A stretch of 58,294 nucleotides of DNA from an uncultured Prevotellaceae bacterium (GCA_947254205.1 CAMYCE010000004.1:1-58294), one strand, 5' to 3'; counted from the stretch's first letter, positions 23,631-33,361 are shown. A program made the numbers and translations. The notes: generated by a model not told the origin, from the letters alone.

Positions 23631-25202
23631 TCAGTTCACAATCACCTCCATGGGCGAAATGTCGCGAGTGACACCATCGGGGCCTGTGGCCTTCACACGA
23701 GAAATATAGAATCGCTTGCCATGACGCATGTTGCGCATCGCAGCACGTTGACGCTCCGAGAAATTGGCTCCTGCCGACCTCTCGGACATTGCATTGCCCA
23801 TTTGGTCGAAGATCGTCATTTCAAAGCTCACGACGCGATAATCGATTTTGAGCAGGTCGTCGTCGATAGCGGCATCAAGCCCCTTGGCAGCCAAGAGCAC
23901 ACCCTTGGCAAGGGGCTTGCCACCCTTGTATTGCACCCTGTTGCCATCGGCACCCTTATAGGTGATAAATGGTGTGGGGTCGGGCAACTTGCGCACCCTG
24001 AATTTGGCTGAGCCCACATTGGTGCGTTGTCCATCAATCTCGGCAGTGACAGTGATTTCACATTCCGAGCCAATCTTGGAAGAACGTGCAATCCAGCCTT
24101 CACCAGCCTTGGTGAGCGTGCCATTGGTCATGGTTGCGGTAATTGATGATTGAGGCACACCGGCTACCGAGATGGCAATGGGGTTGTTGATGCCGGCATA
24201 AAACACATTCATCATCGTTGCCGAAATCGTTGCCATGGGCTCGATCACGGTATAGGAAGACTTGAAGTTGCGCTTGGTCACAGTGCCATCGCGCCCCACA
24301 ACTTCAATCCAACCCGAATATTCAAAGTTGCCCGTCGATGAGGTCGACACCTCATAGAGTCCCTTGTTGTTGCCCAACATGTGTCCATTGATATAGACCC
24401 GTGGACGTTGCATCGTGTCGACGGCAGCCATCACAATGTTGGCCGAATATTTTTGCCCACGCATCACGATGCGCGACTGTGGCACCACAAAAGCATCAAC
24501 AAGATTAACACGCAACTCACCTGTGTCGAGACTCGACATGAGTTGGTTGAGCACCACCCCCTCGGCAAAGCGAATGTCGTTTTGCAACTTCGAGAGCAAA
24601 GTCACTGCAGCAATGGCAGGCATGTTTTCAAACATGCTCTCTTCCCATTGCTTGGTCACACCTCCTGTGGTGCTACCCTCGAGGAGAAGGGCATCTTCGA
24701 CACTGGCACGTTTTTGTGGGTCGGTGAGCAACGACAAGATATAGTTGCGATAGCTCGTGATGCGCGCCTTGAGCTCGGCACCCTTGTGCCCGGTGGGAGG
24801 CAACATCACATGAGATGCTACATCAAGATTGTCTTGATTTTCAATTTCATCGACTTTGCCTTGAGGCCCATCGGCCGCACGCACAATTGCAAGTTTCAAC
24901 GAGTCGATATAGTCATACAATTCATTGGTCGAACCATGCACAGCCAGCCCCAAATCGAGCCATTTTTTTCCTGTTTTGGGAAATTTGGCATTGAATTTTT
25001 CAAGCTCGCCCAGCAATGCCACATTGCGTGCCGTGAGGGTGTGATTGGTTCGTGTCAAGCCCTTTTGCACTTGGCTGAAACCATTGAGCACATCGCTCGA
25101 CACATTAAGGGCAAGCATGGCAGTTAAGACGATATACATCAAGTTTATCATCTTTTGCCGTGGTGGCATACTTCCAAACGTTTGATTTTCTGTCGTTGCC
25201 AT
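23631..25202 (-). CDS. gldM: Type IX secretion motor protein GldM/PorM
   Basis: The 523-residue protein has one N-terminal membrane helix (PPRQKMINLMYIVLTAMLAL) that enters the GldL bundle. A long periplasmic part with four domains follows, including VVPQSRIVMRGQKYSANIVM, a GMIEV-like SGWIEVVGRDG segment, and the C-terminal FPVRVSRVKATGPDGVTRDI-type end (here RFYISRVKATGPDGV). GldM spans the periplasm to the GldK-GldN ring and, with GldL, converts proton-motive force to T9SS energy. It starts six bases after the gldL stop. Confidence 0.95.
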   Translation of the reverse strand: MATTENQTFGSMPPRQKMINLMYIVLTAMLALNVSSDVLNGFSQVQKGLTRTNHTLTARNVALLGELEKFNAKFPKTGKKWLDLGLAVHGSTNELYDYIDSLKLAIVRAADGPQGKVDEIENQDNLDVASHVMLPPTGHKGAELKARITSYRNYILSLLTDPQKRASVEDALLLEGSTTGGVTKQWEESMFENMPAIAAVTLLSKLQNDIRFAEGVVLNQLMSSLDTGELRVNLVDAFVVPQSRIVMRGQKYSANIVMAAVDTMQRPRVYINGHMLGNNKGLYEVSTSSTGNFEYSGWIEVVGRDGTVTKRNFKSSYTVIEPMATISATMMNVFYAGINNPIAISVAGVPQSSITATMTNGTLTKAGEGWIARSSKIGSECEITVTAEIDGQRTNVGSAKFRVRKLPDPTPFITYKGADGNRVQYKGGKPLAKGVLLAAKGLDAAIDDDLLKIDYRVVSFEMTIFDQMGNAMSERSAGANFSERQRAAMRNMRHGKRFYISRVKATGPDGVTRDISPMEVIVN

Positions 25203-25208
25203 TGACTA

Positions 25209-26180
25209 TTACCCTACATTTTCGTCGTTATTATCTTCAAGATCAACGCCAGGCATAGCACCACCCATGGGGCGATACATGTTGACGGTCATGGCCTTAA
25301 TCATTTTTTCATACACGCCATTGAGTTGTTTCATGTAGCGTGCCATTTTCTCGGTTTCGTCGCAATAGTGTGCACTCTCGGCCGCCGATTTCTCATACAT
25401 GTCGCGTATGTCTTTCAAGCCACGATTCACACGGTCGATGCTGTCGAGTTGCGACGAGATGCTCTTGAGTTGAATTTCATAGATGGTGTTCAAGCCACTG
25501 ATGTTGTGGTTGAGATTGGCCATTTGCTCCACATAGCCCGTTGAACTATCCTTGATGCCTTCGCTATTCTCGGTGATAGAGCGATAGCTTGTGAGCAAGG
25601 TTTCCGACACCCTGTTTAATGCTGTAGTGGTTTCGTTGAGCCGTTGCATTTGCTCCGAAATGCCCGACATCTGCTCAAGATAGTGTGCCGTAGCCTCTGA
25701 GAGGTCGGCCATCTTGGAGAGTTGCTCGGTTGCCGCACTCATGCGAGCGATGCTCTCGCCGAGCGAGGTGGTCTGCTCGGGGGTGAGCTCAATGCCTTGA
25801 GGCAATCCCACAGCCGCCTTGGCTTGCGAGGCATCGATGGCCGGCACAGTCTCTTGCACGGCACCATTCACCACAATGCCACCACCACCGTTGAAATCGG
25901 GGCGATCGTCGGGGTCGCGAGTTCCCAGCACGGGGAACACCTGTTCCCAGTCATATTCCTTTTGAGGGCGGTCAAATGCAGTGAGCACAAACATGAGCAC
26001 CTCGGTGCCCATGCCAATGGTGAGCATCTCGTTACCTCCCTTGAGGTGCAAAATTTTGAACAATGCGCCCAAAATAACGACTGCAGCACCAATACTGAAG
26101 GCGAAGTTAAAGAATCGTTGTCCGAATGCGCCTGCAAGAAAACGCTCGATCACATTTTTATATTTTCTTATTTTTCCCAT
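25209..26180 (-). CDS. gldL: Type IX secretion motor protein GldL/PorL
   Basis: The 323-residue inner-membrane protein has two helices near the N-terminus (FFNFAFSIGAAVVILGALFK and MLTIGMGTEVLMFVLTAFD) joined by LHLKGGNE. The glutamate in GMGTEVLMF corresponds to the conserved membrane glutamate proposed for proton translocation. The rest (about 120-310) is a long cytoplasmic, mostly helical, coiled-coil-like region. The order gldK-gldL-gldM-gldN is the standard T9SS core. Confidence 0.95.
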   Translation of the reverse strand: MGKIRKYKNVIERFLAGAFGQRFFNFAFSIGAAVVILGALFKILHLKGGNEMLTIGMGTEVLMFVLTAFDRPQKEYDWEQVFPVLGTRDPDDRPDFNGGGGIVVNGAVQETVPAIDASQAKAAVGLPQGIELTPEQTTSLGESIARMSAATEQLSKMADLSEATAHYLEQMSGISEQMQRLNETTTALNRVSETLLTSYRSITENSEGIKDSSTGYVEQMANLNHNISGLNTIYEIQLKSISSQLDSIDRVNRGLKDIRDMYEKSAAESAHYCDETEKMARYMKQLNGVYEKMIKAMTVNMYRPMGGAMPGVDLEDNNDENVG

Positions 26181-26228
26181 AGACTTATTAGGAGTTATTT
26201 TTGCTGTTGATTGTTTGGCTTGATATGG

Positions 26229-27674
26229 CTATTTCTTGCGCTTTGCCTTGGTGTAGCCCACCTTGGAACGCACGCAACGGAAACCAATGTAGCTGCGTTG
26301 CTCATTTTGATATTCCCACATGCGAATGTCGCTGCGAATGTTGTGGGCCACATCTTTCCACGAGCCACCACGCACAATCTTGCGCGACATTTTATAGGGG
26401 TCGTCTTTGGCCACATAATAGCGATACTCGGGGTTCAGGTCGCTCGTCATGCGATCGATGCTCTCGGTGTAGGCAGTTGAAGTCCACTCGCTCACATTAC
26501 CAGCCATGTCATAGAGTCCAAAGTCGTTGGGCTGATAAGTGCCCACTGGTGCAGCAATGATGCTACCATCTTTCACATAGTTGCCTTCCATGGGCTTGAA
26601 ATTGGCATAGAAGCACCCTTCATCTTCGGTGAGAGGCAAGTCGCCCTCCCATGGATATTTATTCTTATTCACGCCTGCACGAGCGGCATATTCCCATTCG
26701 GCCTCGGTGGGCAAGCGATAGGGCTCGATATACACGCCTTCTTTGGCCAGCGACTTGCGCAAAAACTCGGTGCGCCAGTTGCAAAAAGCGTTGGCTTGCT
26801 CCCAGCTCACACCCACAACAGGATAATTGTTGTAGTTGCCATTGGCAAAATACATGCGCACATAAGGCTCATTATAGGAGTTTTCAAAATCATTGACCCA
26901 GCAAGTGGTGTCGGGAAACACATTCACAATATAGGTGTTCACAAAGTCAAACTGGCTTTGCAAAGGTCGTGTGAGCGTTTGACGCACGATTTTGCCATCA
27001 TCGTCGATATAGGCGGTGTCTTTGCTAATCATGGGATTTTCGGTAGACACCTCATGATCGGTATTATAGTCGCGAAGTGTGGGGTCGAGACGATTTTTGC
27101 GCTTCACGGCCTCGGTCATGTTATAGATTTCATAACGATAATTCATCTGCGTGGGGTCGAGTTCCTTGGCACCGGTGATGGGATTAATGCGATACACGCT
27201 ATTGATGGCACGCTCCTCGTCTTCGCTCGGGTTGCGCCAAGGAATATTGCGACTCCAATCGAGATGAGGAGTCACAGGGTCGCCATACTTGTCTTCGGTG
27301 ATTTTAAATTCATCATTGCCACCATAGGCAGGGTCGGCCAAACGCTCTCTGATAATAGAGTCGCGCACCCAATAAAGAAACTGCTTGTACTTGGAATTGG
27401 TGATTTCGGTCTCGTCCATCCAAAAGGCATCAACCGACACGCCACGAGCTGTGGAGTCGAGTCCCCACAACGAGTCGCGCTGCGATGGTCCTTCCTTCAT
27501 TGATCCACAATCAACGAGCACCATGTTGTAGGGGGTGGGTTCCGAGAAAGAAACTGCACTCACTCCTGTGACTTCGCCTCCGGCACTGCTCACCGAGCGA
27601 CGACCAGAGAAACACGAAGTGAAGAGCGATGTCGTTAAAACTACGGTCAAGATATAAAACAATAACTTTTTCAT
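26229..27674 (-). CDS. gldK: Type IX secretion lipoprotein GldK/PorK
   Basis: The 481-residue lipoprotein has a lipobox ending FTSC (cysteine near residue 21) and a formylglycine-generating-enzyme-like (SUMF1) domain over most of its length: MVLVDCGSMKEGP, WMDETEITNSKYKQFL, VVGVSWEQANAFCNWR, YRLPTEAEWEYAARAG, DMAGNVSEWTS and the final VRGGSWKDVAH and IGFRCV. In GldK this fold is structural, not enzymatic. It forms the ring with GldN on the periplasmic face of the outer membrane. It begins three bases after the porP stop. Confidence 0.95.
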   Translation of the reverse strand: MKKLLFYILTVVLTTSLFTSCFSGRRSVSSAGGEVTGVSAVSFSEPTPYNMVLVDCGSMKEGPSQRDSLWGLDSTARGVSVDAFWMDETEITNSKYKQFLYWVRDSIIRERLADPAYGGNDEFKITEDKYGDPVTPHLDWSRNIPWRNPSEDEERAINSVYRINPITGAKELDPTQMNYRYEIYNMTEAVKRKNRLDPTLRDYNTDHEVSTENPMISKDTAYIDDDGKIVRQTLTRPLQSQFDFVNTYIVNVFPDTTCWVNDFENSYNEPYVRMYFANGNYNNYPVVGVSWEQANAFCNWRTEFLRKSLAKEGVYIEPYRLPTEAEWEYAARAGVNKNKYPWEGDLPLTEDEGCFYANFKPMEGNYVKDGSIIAAPVGTYQPNDFGLYDMAGNVSEWTSTAYTESIDRMTSDLNPEYRYYVAKDDPYKMSRKIVRGGSWKDVAHNIRSDIRMWEYQNEQRSYIGFRCVRSKVGYTKAKRKK

Positions 27675-27677
27675 ATT

Positions 27678-28652
27678 TCACATGAATCGAACACTCTTGT
27701 GTTTATTTTTATTTTTTTCTCCCAAATTGAGTTTCACATTATAGTTCAAGAACACTTCATGGCTACCGCTACTGGCCTTTGATATAGAAGATGTGGCATA
27801 ATCATAGGAGTAGCCCAAAAAGAAATTCTTAAATTCGGCTCCAATCATGAGGCTCACGGCATCTTTGTAACGATAGCCCACACCTCCCGATAGGAACTTA
27901 TTGTAGCGCACGCGCATGGTTGCCTCGCCTTGAAAAAACCGGCTGTCGGTTTTGGCCAAAATCGAGGGTTGTAATTCAAATAACGTGTTTTTTATGGGAA
28001 TATTGCTACCAGCCATAAAATAATAGACACGGCCTTGCGTGAATTCATAAATATCTTGCTCATTGCCCTCGGCTTTGAGTTCTACACTGGGCTGTGTGAG
28101 ATGGGTGGCCGAGAGACCCGCCCAAAACCACTTGTGCCGATAAAAAACACCTGCGCTCACATCGAAGGCATTGCCGGTGACATCTACCTTGGGAATGGCA
28201 TCATCGTTGCTCTCGTGTGCCTCGTCGCCCTCGGGCAACACAATGTGTGTGCCTCTAAAAGTTTCGTTGATGAGGCCGGCTTGAACTCCCACACTCAACT
28301 CACCTTTAAATAACTTAAACTTGCGAGCCAGTTGTGCACCCACATTCAAGCCACGATAAAGCCCCATGCTGCTTTGCTGCAACGACACGCCTGTGGCCCA
28401 TCGCTTGTCGAGAAACTTGAAGGGCATGTCGGCAAGCCCCACAAAGGTAACAGGAGCATGGCGAATGCCCACCCATTGAGCACGACTGCCAGCCGTGACG
28501 TGAATATAGTCGGCATTGCCAATCGCTGCCGGATTGTAGTAGCCCGGCACTGCCCAATATTGGGTGTATTGTGCATCGACTTGCGCCTGCGCCCAAGGCG
28601 TGGCAAGAGCAAGAAGGGCAAAACACAATAATTGAAAGACCGAGCGTAGCAT
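27678..28652 (-). CDS. porP: Type IX secretion outer-membrane protein PorP/SprF family
   Basis: The 324-residue protein has a signal peptide (ending ATPWAQAQ) and the PorP/SprF start DAQYTQYWAVPGYYNPAAIG, followed by beta-barrel-like sequence (VGIRHAPVTFVGLADMPFKF, GVSLQQSSMGLYRGLNVGAQ) and FFLGYSYDYATSSISK near the C-terminus. PorP is placed in the outer membrane next to the PorKN ring. It is directly followed by gldK (three-base gap) and preceded by the PorT-like gene, so it forms part of one transcription unit. Confidence 0.93.
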   Translation of the reverse strand: MLRSVFQLLCFALLALATPWAQAQVDAQYTQYWAVPGYYNPAAIGNADYIHVTAGSRAQWVGIRHAPVTFVGLADMPFKFLDKRWATGVSLQQSSMGLYRGLNVGAQLARKFKLFKGELSVGVQAGLINETFRGTHIVLPEGDEAHESNDDAIPKVDVTGNAFDVSAGVFYRHKWFWAGLSATHLTQPSVELKAEGNEQDIYEFTQGRVYYFMAGSNIPIKNTLFELQPSILAKTDSRFFQGEATMRVRYNKFLSGGVGYRYKDAVSLMIGAEFKNFFLGYSYDYATSSISKASSGSHEVFLNYNVKLNLGEKNKNKHKSVRFM

Positions 28653-28672
28653 AAAATCCTTAATTCTAATGT

Positions 28673-29416
28673 TTATTCAAAGTAGAATGTGACTACAACC
28701 ATGTTGTCTTTGATTTTATCGACACTTTGCGTGAATCGCATCATGGCTGGGTTGTTCTCTAAATCGGGACGATTTTTCTCGAGCAGGTTTTTCAAGCCAA
28801 AGCAAAACTTCACTTCGGGACAGAATTTAAAGAAAGGCAGATAAAAATCACATCCCATGCCCACAGTGAGCATCACGTTCATATCCTTGAGGCGCAACTG
28901 CTCGGGGCGGTCTTTACTCACATCACACACCCCCATCACGCCCCCTGTGAAATAGGGGCGCATGTTGCGATAGCGCACTGCCGAATATTTAATCTCGGCA
29001 GGCAACACCACATAGGTCGACTTGAGGTTTTGACGTTGATTGATGCGATCGGGCTCGGCATTGGCCTGTGCAAGGGCATTGTGAAACTTCACCACTTTAT
29101 TGCCAAAATACATGCCCGGAGAAACTCGAAAGTTGAAATGATTGGAGAGTCGAATGTCGGCCAACACGTTCACACAAAAACCTGCCGAGTGGTCGGGCAC
29201 AGTGGCAAACCACGACTCGCCATCGTCGGTAATCATGCCATTGTTGGTGATATTAAGGTCTTGCATGTTCATGCCAAAAGAAAAGCCATAGTGAATTTTC
29301 TTCATGTCGGCATATTGACGATTCAATATCATATCGTTGTTTTGTGCTGTGGCTCCAATAGTTGCCAGCAACATCAACGCTATTGTAGCAATATGTTTGA
29401 TAGTCTTTAAAATCAT
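28673..29416 (-). CDS. porT: PorT-family outer-membrane beta-barrel protein
   Basis: The 247-residue protein has a signal peptide (MILKTIKHIATIALMLLATI, ending ATAQ). The N-terminal NRQYADMKKIHYGFSFGMNMQDL segment resembles PorT (tyrosine/aspartate, then HFGF). Eight-strand barrel-like sequence follows, with STYVVLPAEIKYSAVRYRNMRPYF, and the terminal aromatic VVVTFYFE. The length matches PorT of Porphyromonas gingivalis (about 244). PorT is needed for T9SS function. It sits 20 bases upstream of porP, so the locus reads porT-porP-gldKLMN. Other PorT-fold barrels are a possible alternative, but the context strongly favours PorT. Confidence 0.82.
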   Translation of the reverse strand: MILKTIKHIATIALMLLATIGATAQNNDMILNRQYADMKKIHYGFSFGMNMQDLNITNNGMITDDGESWFATVPDHSAGFCVNVLADIRLSNHFNFRVSPGMYFGNKVVKFHNALAQANAEPDRINQRQNLKSTYVVLPAEIKYSAVRYRNMRPYFTGGVMGVCDVSKDRPEQLRLKDMNVMLTVGMGCDFYLPFFKFCPEVKFCFGLKNLLEKNRPDLENNPAMMRFTQSVDKIKDNMVVVTFYFE

Positions 29417-29446
29417 CTCAATGTGTATAACGCAATTATCGCATTG

Positions 29447-30553
29447 TTATTGCAAACTCTCACGTTTTTTAGAGCCTTGCACTCTCCAGCGAGCTTGCAA
29501 CGGGCGAGTAAACAATCGGTTCACAAGCCATGCTATTGCTATGAGCAGTGGCAAAATGAGCCAATAGTTGGCATAACAATCTTCATAGCCCCAATGCCCC
29601 AGCACAGGGCACACCACAAATCCATATAATCTGCCGGCTATGGCCTGAAACAAAAACAACTCCATGCTGATAGTTCCCAACCACACCAGTGGTTTTGTGA
29701 CCAGCACACGACTCACAAGCCCCTTGCAATCGTTGGTAAAAGCGAGCACAAGCACAAGCATGGTCATGGGAATTTCCCACATGATGCTATCATCGTAGTT
29801 GGCACCAAACCACTCATGATGCCACTGATCGGCGATCACAAGTGCACCCAGCAACAACAACACTGCCCCTTCGCCACAGGTGGCTATCACCGGTGTGAGC
29901 CTAAAGTTTTTGTCTTTGAGCGCCACAAAGACATGATGCGCCACTATTCCCATCGAAAATTCAAAGAGCCTGAATAGAGGAAACACATGCGACCAAGTGA
30001 TAACAGCTTCGTCGTCGGGCAATTGCCAAGGATACATGAAGCTACAATAGGACAAAAACAGCAATAACAGCAAAAACAATTGCGACTTGAGTTTCATGCC
30101 CTTCAGGCCACGTGCCAAAAAAGGATAGCACAGATAGCACAGCAAAATGTCGCACAAAAACCACGAAACCACATTAAAAGAAAAATAATAGTCGCGCAGG
30201 GGAATGTAACTTTGCAACAACAAAGCATTGGGCAACAATGCTTTCCAATAAATGCCACGTTCACTAACCAACAAAGTTAAAATAGTGAACACAGCAAGCG
30301 AGAGCCAATGAAGGGGAAAAATGCGCAATGCCTTTTGTTTCATGAAACGAGCATGTGCTGCTCCTCGCAAGAGTTGGGCATCATGGTGCATGTCGAGCAC
30401 AAAGCCACTCAACACAAAGAAAAACACCACTCCCCCTGTTGCCAATTGCATGAAATGCTTGTCGCCGCAATGAAAATAAAGGATGCAACAAGCAAAAAGT
30501 CCTCGCAACGAGTCGAGTGGCACAATGCGTGATGGCAAGCAACGATCAGTCAT
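29447..30553 (-). CDS. Acyltransferase family 3 (OafA-like) membrane protein
   Basis: The product of about 368 residues has ten or so membrane helices and the acyltransferase-3 signatures: PLDSLRGLFACCILYFHC with the putative catalytic histidine in helix 1, VVFFFVLSGFVLDMHH, and FMKQKALRIFPLHWL. Such proteins O-acylate (usually O-acetylate) surface polysaccharides. The ATG at 30553 (MTDRCLPSRIV) overlaps the end of the upstream glycosyltransferase in ATGACTGA, indicating translational coupling. The longer frame to 30592 is less likely. The downstream gene is porT, 30 bases away. Confidence 0.88.
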   Translation of the reverse strand: MTDRCLPSRIVPLDSLRGLFACCILYFHCGDKHFMQLATGGVVFFFVLSGFVLDMHHDAQLLRGAAHARFMKQKALRIFPLHWLSLAVFTILTLLVSERGIYWKALLPNALLLQSYIPLRDYYFSFNVVSWFLCDILLCYLCYPFLARGLKGMKLKSQLFLLLLLFLSYCSFMYPWQLPDDEAVITWSHVFPLFRLFEFSMGIVAHHVFVALKDKNFRLTPVIATCGEGAVLLLLGALVIADQWHHEWFGANYDDSIMWEIPMTMLVLVLAFTNDCKGLVSRVLVTKPLVWLGTISMELFLFQAIAGRLYGFVVCPVLGHWGYEDCYANYWLILPLLIAIAWLVNRLFTRPLQARWRVQGSKKRESLQ

Positions 30554-31727
30554 AGATTGATGTGTAATTGGCCGAGCGTGCGAACCTGCCACGCCACCGA
30601 TAATAGAAATTCACCACAGGTCGCCACAAGTCAAGCAAAGGCACCGCCAATAGCAAGCGAGGAGCTTGGAGCAAGCGAGCTGCACGATTATAGGGCACTA
30701 TGGCAAGAATCCAAGAAAGAACAAGCAACAAGCCAGACACTCCCAACACAAAAAGGTTGGAAAAATCAAGACCTATTGCCCCAATCAAGCAAGCAAGCCT
30801 CATGTAATTGACCATTGAGAAAAGTCCTTGTTTCACACTCTCCCTGCCCGAAGCCACAAGACTCAATGTGAAATCGCGACGAAGTTTCAAAATGCTATGA
30901 GCATGCCCCACTTGGTTGTAGTGGGTGAGCACTTGACTCTCGGGATTCAACTCAACACGCGTGTTGCCAGCATGGGCAATTTCGCTCACAAACACGTCGT
31001 CGTCGCCCCATCGCAAGTCAAGATTTTTGGAAAAGCCCTTGTTTTCAAAAAACAAACGACGACGATAGGCCAAATTGTCGCCCGTGCCACGATAGGGCCT
31101 GCCTGCTATAGCCGACAACAACCACTGTATCGAGCCGGTCACAGTGTCAAAGGCTCTGTAACGATGGCATGGACCGCTATCTTCGTCATAGCTATAATGA
31201 GAATAGCCCAACACCACATCGGTGCCTGGCGTGAAATTGCGCATCATGAGTCGCAACCAATTGTTGCCGGGCACACTGCAATTGGCCTGAGTTGAAAGCA
31301 CTATATCATGCCTCGCAGCCTTGATGCCCATCATGAGGCACAACTTCTTGCGCGAGAGGGCACGGGTGTCATCGGGTGAGAATGTGACACGCAAGTTGCT
31401 ATATTGTGCTGTGAGGTCGCTCAACACATCGGGAGTGGCATCATAAGACCCGTTATCCACCACAATCACCTCAAAGAGAGGATAGTCTTGTTGCAAAATC
31501 AGAGGCAAAAAACGCGCTAAACTCTCGGCATCGTTGTGGGCATACACCACAATCGACACTGCGGGCAACTCTTCATCGCTCAAGTAGTTGCGTGCTTGCT
31601 CGCTATCGACAAAGCGAGCCAATTTTCTTGTTCTTGCCCACCGCCACAAGGCCATCACCACAGTGAGCACACATGCCACCGCAAGCAAAACCATTAATTC
31701 AACCGCTATATTTATAGAAAAATACAT
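30546..31727 (-). CDS. Membrane-anchored family 2 glycosyltransferase
   Basis: The product of about 393 residues begins with a membrane helix (MYFSINIAVELMVLLAVACV) and continues with a GT2 domain: VSIVVYAHNDAESLARFLPLI, EVIVVDNGSYDATPD, and RWGDDDVFVSEIAH as the catalytic-base region. Two or more C-terminal helices follow (FVLGVSGLLLVLSWILAIVP). It probably elongates a lipid-linked sugar chain at the inner membrane. The frame is open to 31790, but a TAAATTTG element at 31773-31780 lies inside it, so the ATG at 31727 is the start. It is coupled to the OafA-like gene. Confidence 0.87.
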   Translation of the reverse strand: MYFSINIAVELMVLLAVACVLTVVMALWRWARTRKLARFVDSEQARNYLSDEELPAVSIVVYAHNDAESLARFLPLILQQDYPLFEVIVVDNGSYDATPDVLSDLTAQYSNLRVTFSPDDTRALSRKKLCLMMGIKAARHDIVLSTQANCSVPGNNWLRLMMRNFTPGTDVVLGYSHYSYDEDSGPCHRYRAFDTVTGSIQWLLSAIAGRPYRGTGDNLAYRRRLFFENKGFSKNLDLRWGDDDVFVSEIAHAGNTRVELNPESQVLTHYNQVGHAHSILKLRRDFTLSLVASGRESVKQGLFSMVNYMRLACLIGAIGLDFSNLFVLGVSGLLLVLSWILAIVPYNRAARLLQAPRLLLAVPLLDLWRPVVNFYYRWRGRFARSANYTSIYD

Positions 31728-31772
31728 GTTTCCTTGAAAATAAATTAATTCACAATTTTGTGATATAAATTG

Positions 31773-31780
31773 CAAATTTA
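31773..31780 (-). promoter_or_regulatory. -7 element for the minus-strand polysaccharide pair
   Basis: On the minus strand this reads TAAATTTG, 45 bases upstream of the glycosyltransferase start at 31727. It faces away from the wzx promoter at 31887-31894, so the polysaccharide cluster is split into two divergent units. Confidence 0.55.
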
Positions 31781-31886
31781 CACACTTCAACTCAATTGCG
31801 CCCCATAATCACATCAAAAACCAACCTACACCTTTGGGCTAACAAAAGAATTTGGACCACAATTTCAGTATTAGGAGGAAATGCAC

Positions 31887-31894
31887 TACTTTTG
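31887..31894 (+). promoter_or_regulatory. -7 element for the main polysaccharide operon
   Basis: TACTTTTG fits TAnnTTTG and lies 24 bases before the GTG start of wzx at 31919. No clear -33 TTTG is found at the best spacing, which may mean that an activator is needed. Confidence 0.5.
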
Positions 31895-31918
31895 CCAAAC
31901 TAAAATAAAAAAGATGTA

Positions 31919-33361
31919 GTGGCAAGCGAGCACACACAACAGAGTAGAGCAAAAAAATTTGCCAAAGATTTTGCTATCTATGCCGTCGGGAACATTGGGT
32001 CGAAGCTCATCACGTTCTTGATGATGCCTCTCTACACCTTTTTCATTAAAGACCACTCCGATTTGGGCTACTATGACGTGTGTTTCAACATCACGTTGCT
32101 CATGCTCATTTTCACAACTCTGCAGTTGCGAGATGGCACTTTCAGATTTTTGCTCGATGCCCCCAACGACATCACCCGCAAGCGAGTCATCACCTTTGTA
32201 AATAAAGCCTTAATCGCTACTCTCATTTTCTCGACTTTGCTATTTGCGCTCATCTATTTCACTCACACCATGGGCTACTTGTGGCATGTGCTGGGATTGT
32301 TAATATCGATGAGCCTCTATGAGGTGGCGCCTCAAATTGCACGCGGACTGGGCCACAACAAGCTCTTTGTGGCATGTGGCATCATGTCGTCGTTTGGCAT
32401 TGCTGCCTTGAGCATTGTTTTTGTGTGTTGGTTGGGCTGGGGCATTGCCGGCATTTTCCTTGCCAACATCATCGCCCGGCTCGTTCCTCTGCTCATGCTT
32501 GAAATCAAACTCAAAATAGTGCGCCACTATTTCCGCCCCGGCTTGGCTATTCAAGAGCAGGGAAAGGAGATTTTGCGCTTTTGCCTTCCCCTCATTCCCT
32601 GTGCCCTGTGCTGGTGGCTCACCGGCAATAGCGACCGCTTCTACATCAAGCATTTCTTGGGACTTGAGGTCAATGGCATTTATGCCGTGGCAGTGCGTTT
32701 CATGGGATTGATGATTGTGTTGTCATCTATTTTTTATCAGGCTTGGCAAGAAACGGCCATCACTCAATATCATAGCAACGATCGCGACCACTTCTTCTCC
32801 AAAATGCTCAATGGCTACATCTACACTTTCAGTGCCATTTTAGTGGGCTACATGTTCATGCTCAAAATGTGCTATGGCTTTCTTGTTGAAAGTTCCTATC
32901 AGGGCAGCATCATGTTTGTCTACCCACTGGGCATTGCAGTACTCATGCTCTCGATTGTTCAATTCTTTGACATGGGCTACCAATGCGCCAAAGACACCAA
33001 GAGCATTTTGCCCTCAATCATAGTGGCATCAATCATCAACATCATTATCAACTTCTTATTGATAGTTCCACTGGGAGTGTATGGCATGATTGTCTCTTCC
33101 ATCATCACCTACACCTTCCTCTTCTTTTATCGCTGGCACGACATGAAACGCTACATGCACCTTTCGCTCTCTCGCATCGTGTGGGTGCCGGCTTGCTTGC
33201 TTGCTGTGTCGGGGGGGGCTTTTTACCTGAATCAAGCCTTGTGGCAAGACGCATTGACATTGATGACAATTGAAGCACTTTTCTTTGCATTTTTCCCTGC
33301 TACCGAAAGAGATAAAGTAGTGCACTTCATCAAAAACAAATTGGCCCACAAGCAACAATAA
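31919..33361 (+). CDS. Wzx-type polysaccharide flippase
   Basis: The 480-residue protein has 12-14 membrane helices and the polysaccharide-synthesis/MVF fold: FAIYAVGNIGSKLITFLMMPLYTFF at the start, and a second half with FCLPLIPCALCWWLTGNSDRFYI, typical of Wzx. It would flip undecaprenyl-linked repeat units to the periplasm. The start is GTG at 31919, 25 bases after the -7 element; no upstream ATG fits. A run of eight G at 33211-33218 within the frame, near residue 432, could slip and truncate the last 48 residues. It is the first gene of the plus-strand cluster. Confidence 0.9.
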   Translation: MASEHTQQSRAKKFAKDFAIYAVGNIGSKLITFLMMPLYTFFIKDHSDLGYYDVCFNITLLMLIFTTLQLRDGTFRFLLDAPNDITRKRVITFVNKALIATLIFSTLLFALIYFTHTMGYLWHVLGLLISMSLYEVAPQIARGLGHNKLFVACGIMSSFGIAALSIVFVCWLGWGIAGIFLANIIARLVPLLMLEIKLKIVRHYFRPGLAIQEQGKEILRFCLPLIPCALCWWLTGNSDRFYIKHFLGLEVNGIYAVAVRFMGLMIVLSSIFYQAWQETAITQYHSNDRDHFFSKMLNGYIYTFSAILVGYMFMLKMCYGFLVESSYQGSIMFVYPLGIAVLMLSIVQFFDMGYQCAKDTKSILPSIIVASIINIIINFLLIVPLGVYGMIVSSIITYTFLFFYRWHDMKRYMHLSLSRIVWVPACLLAVSGGAFYLNQALWQDALTLMTIEALFFAFFPATERDKVVHFIKNKLAHKQQ

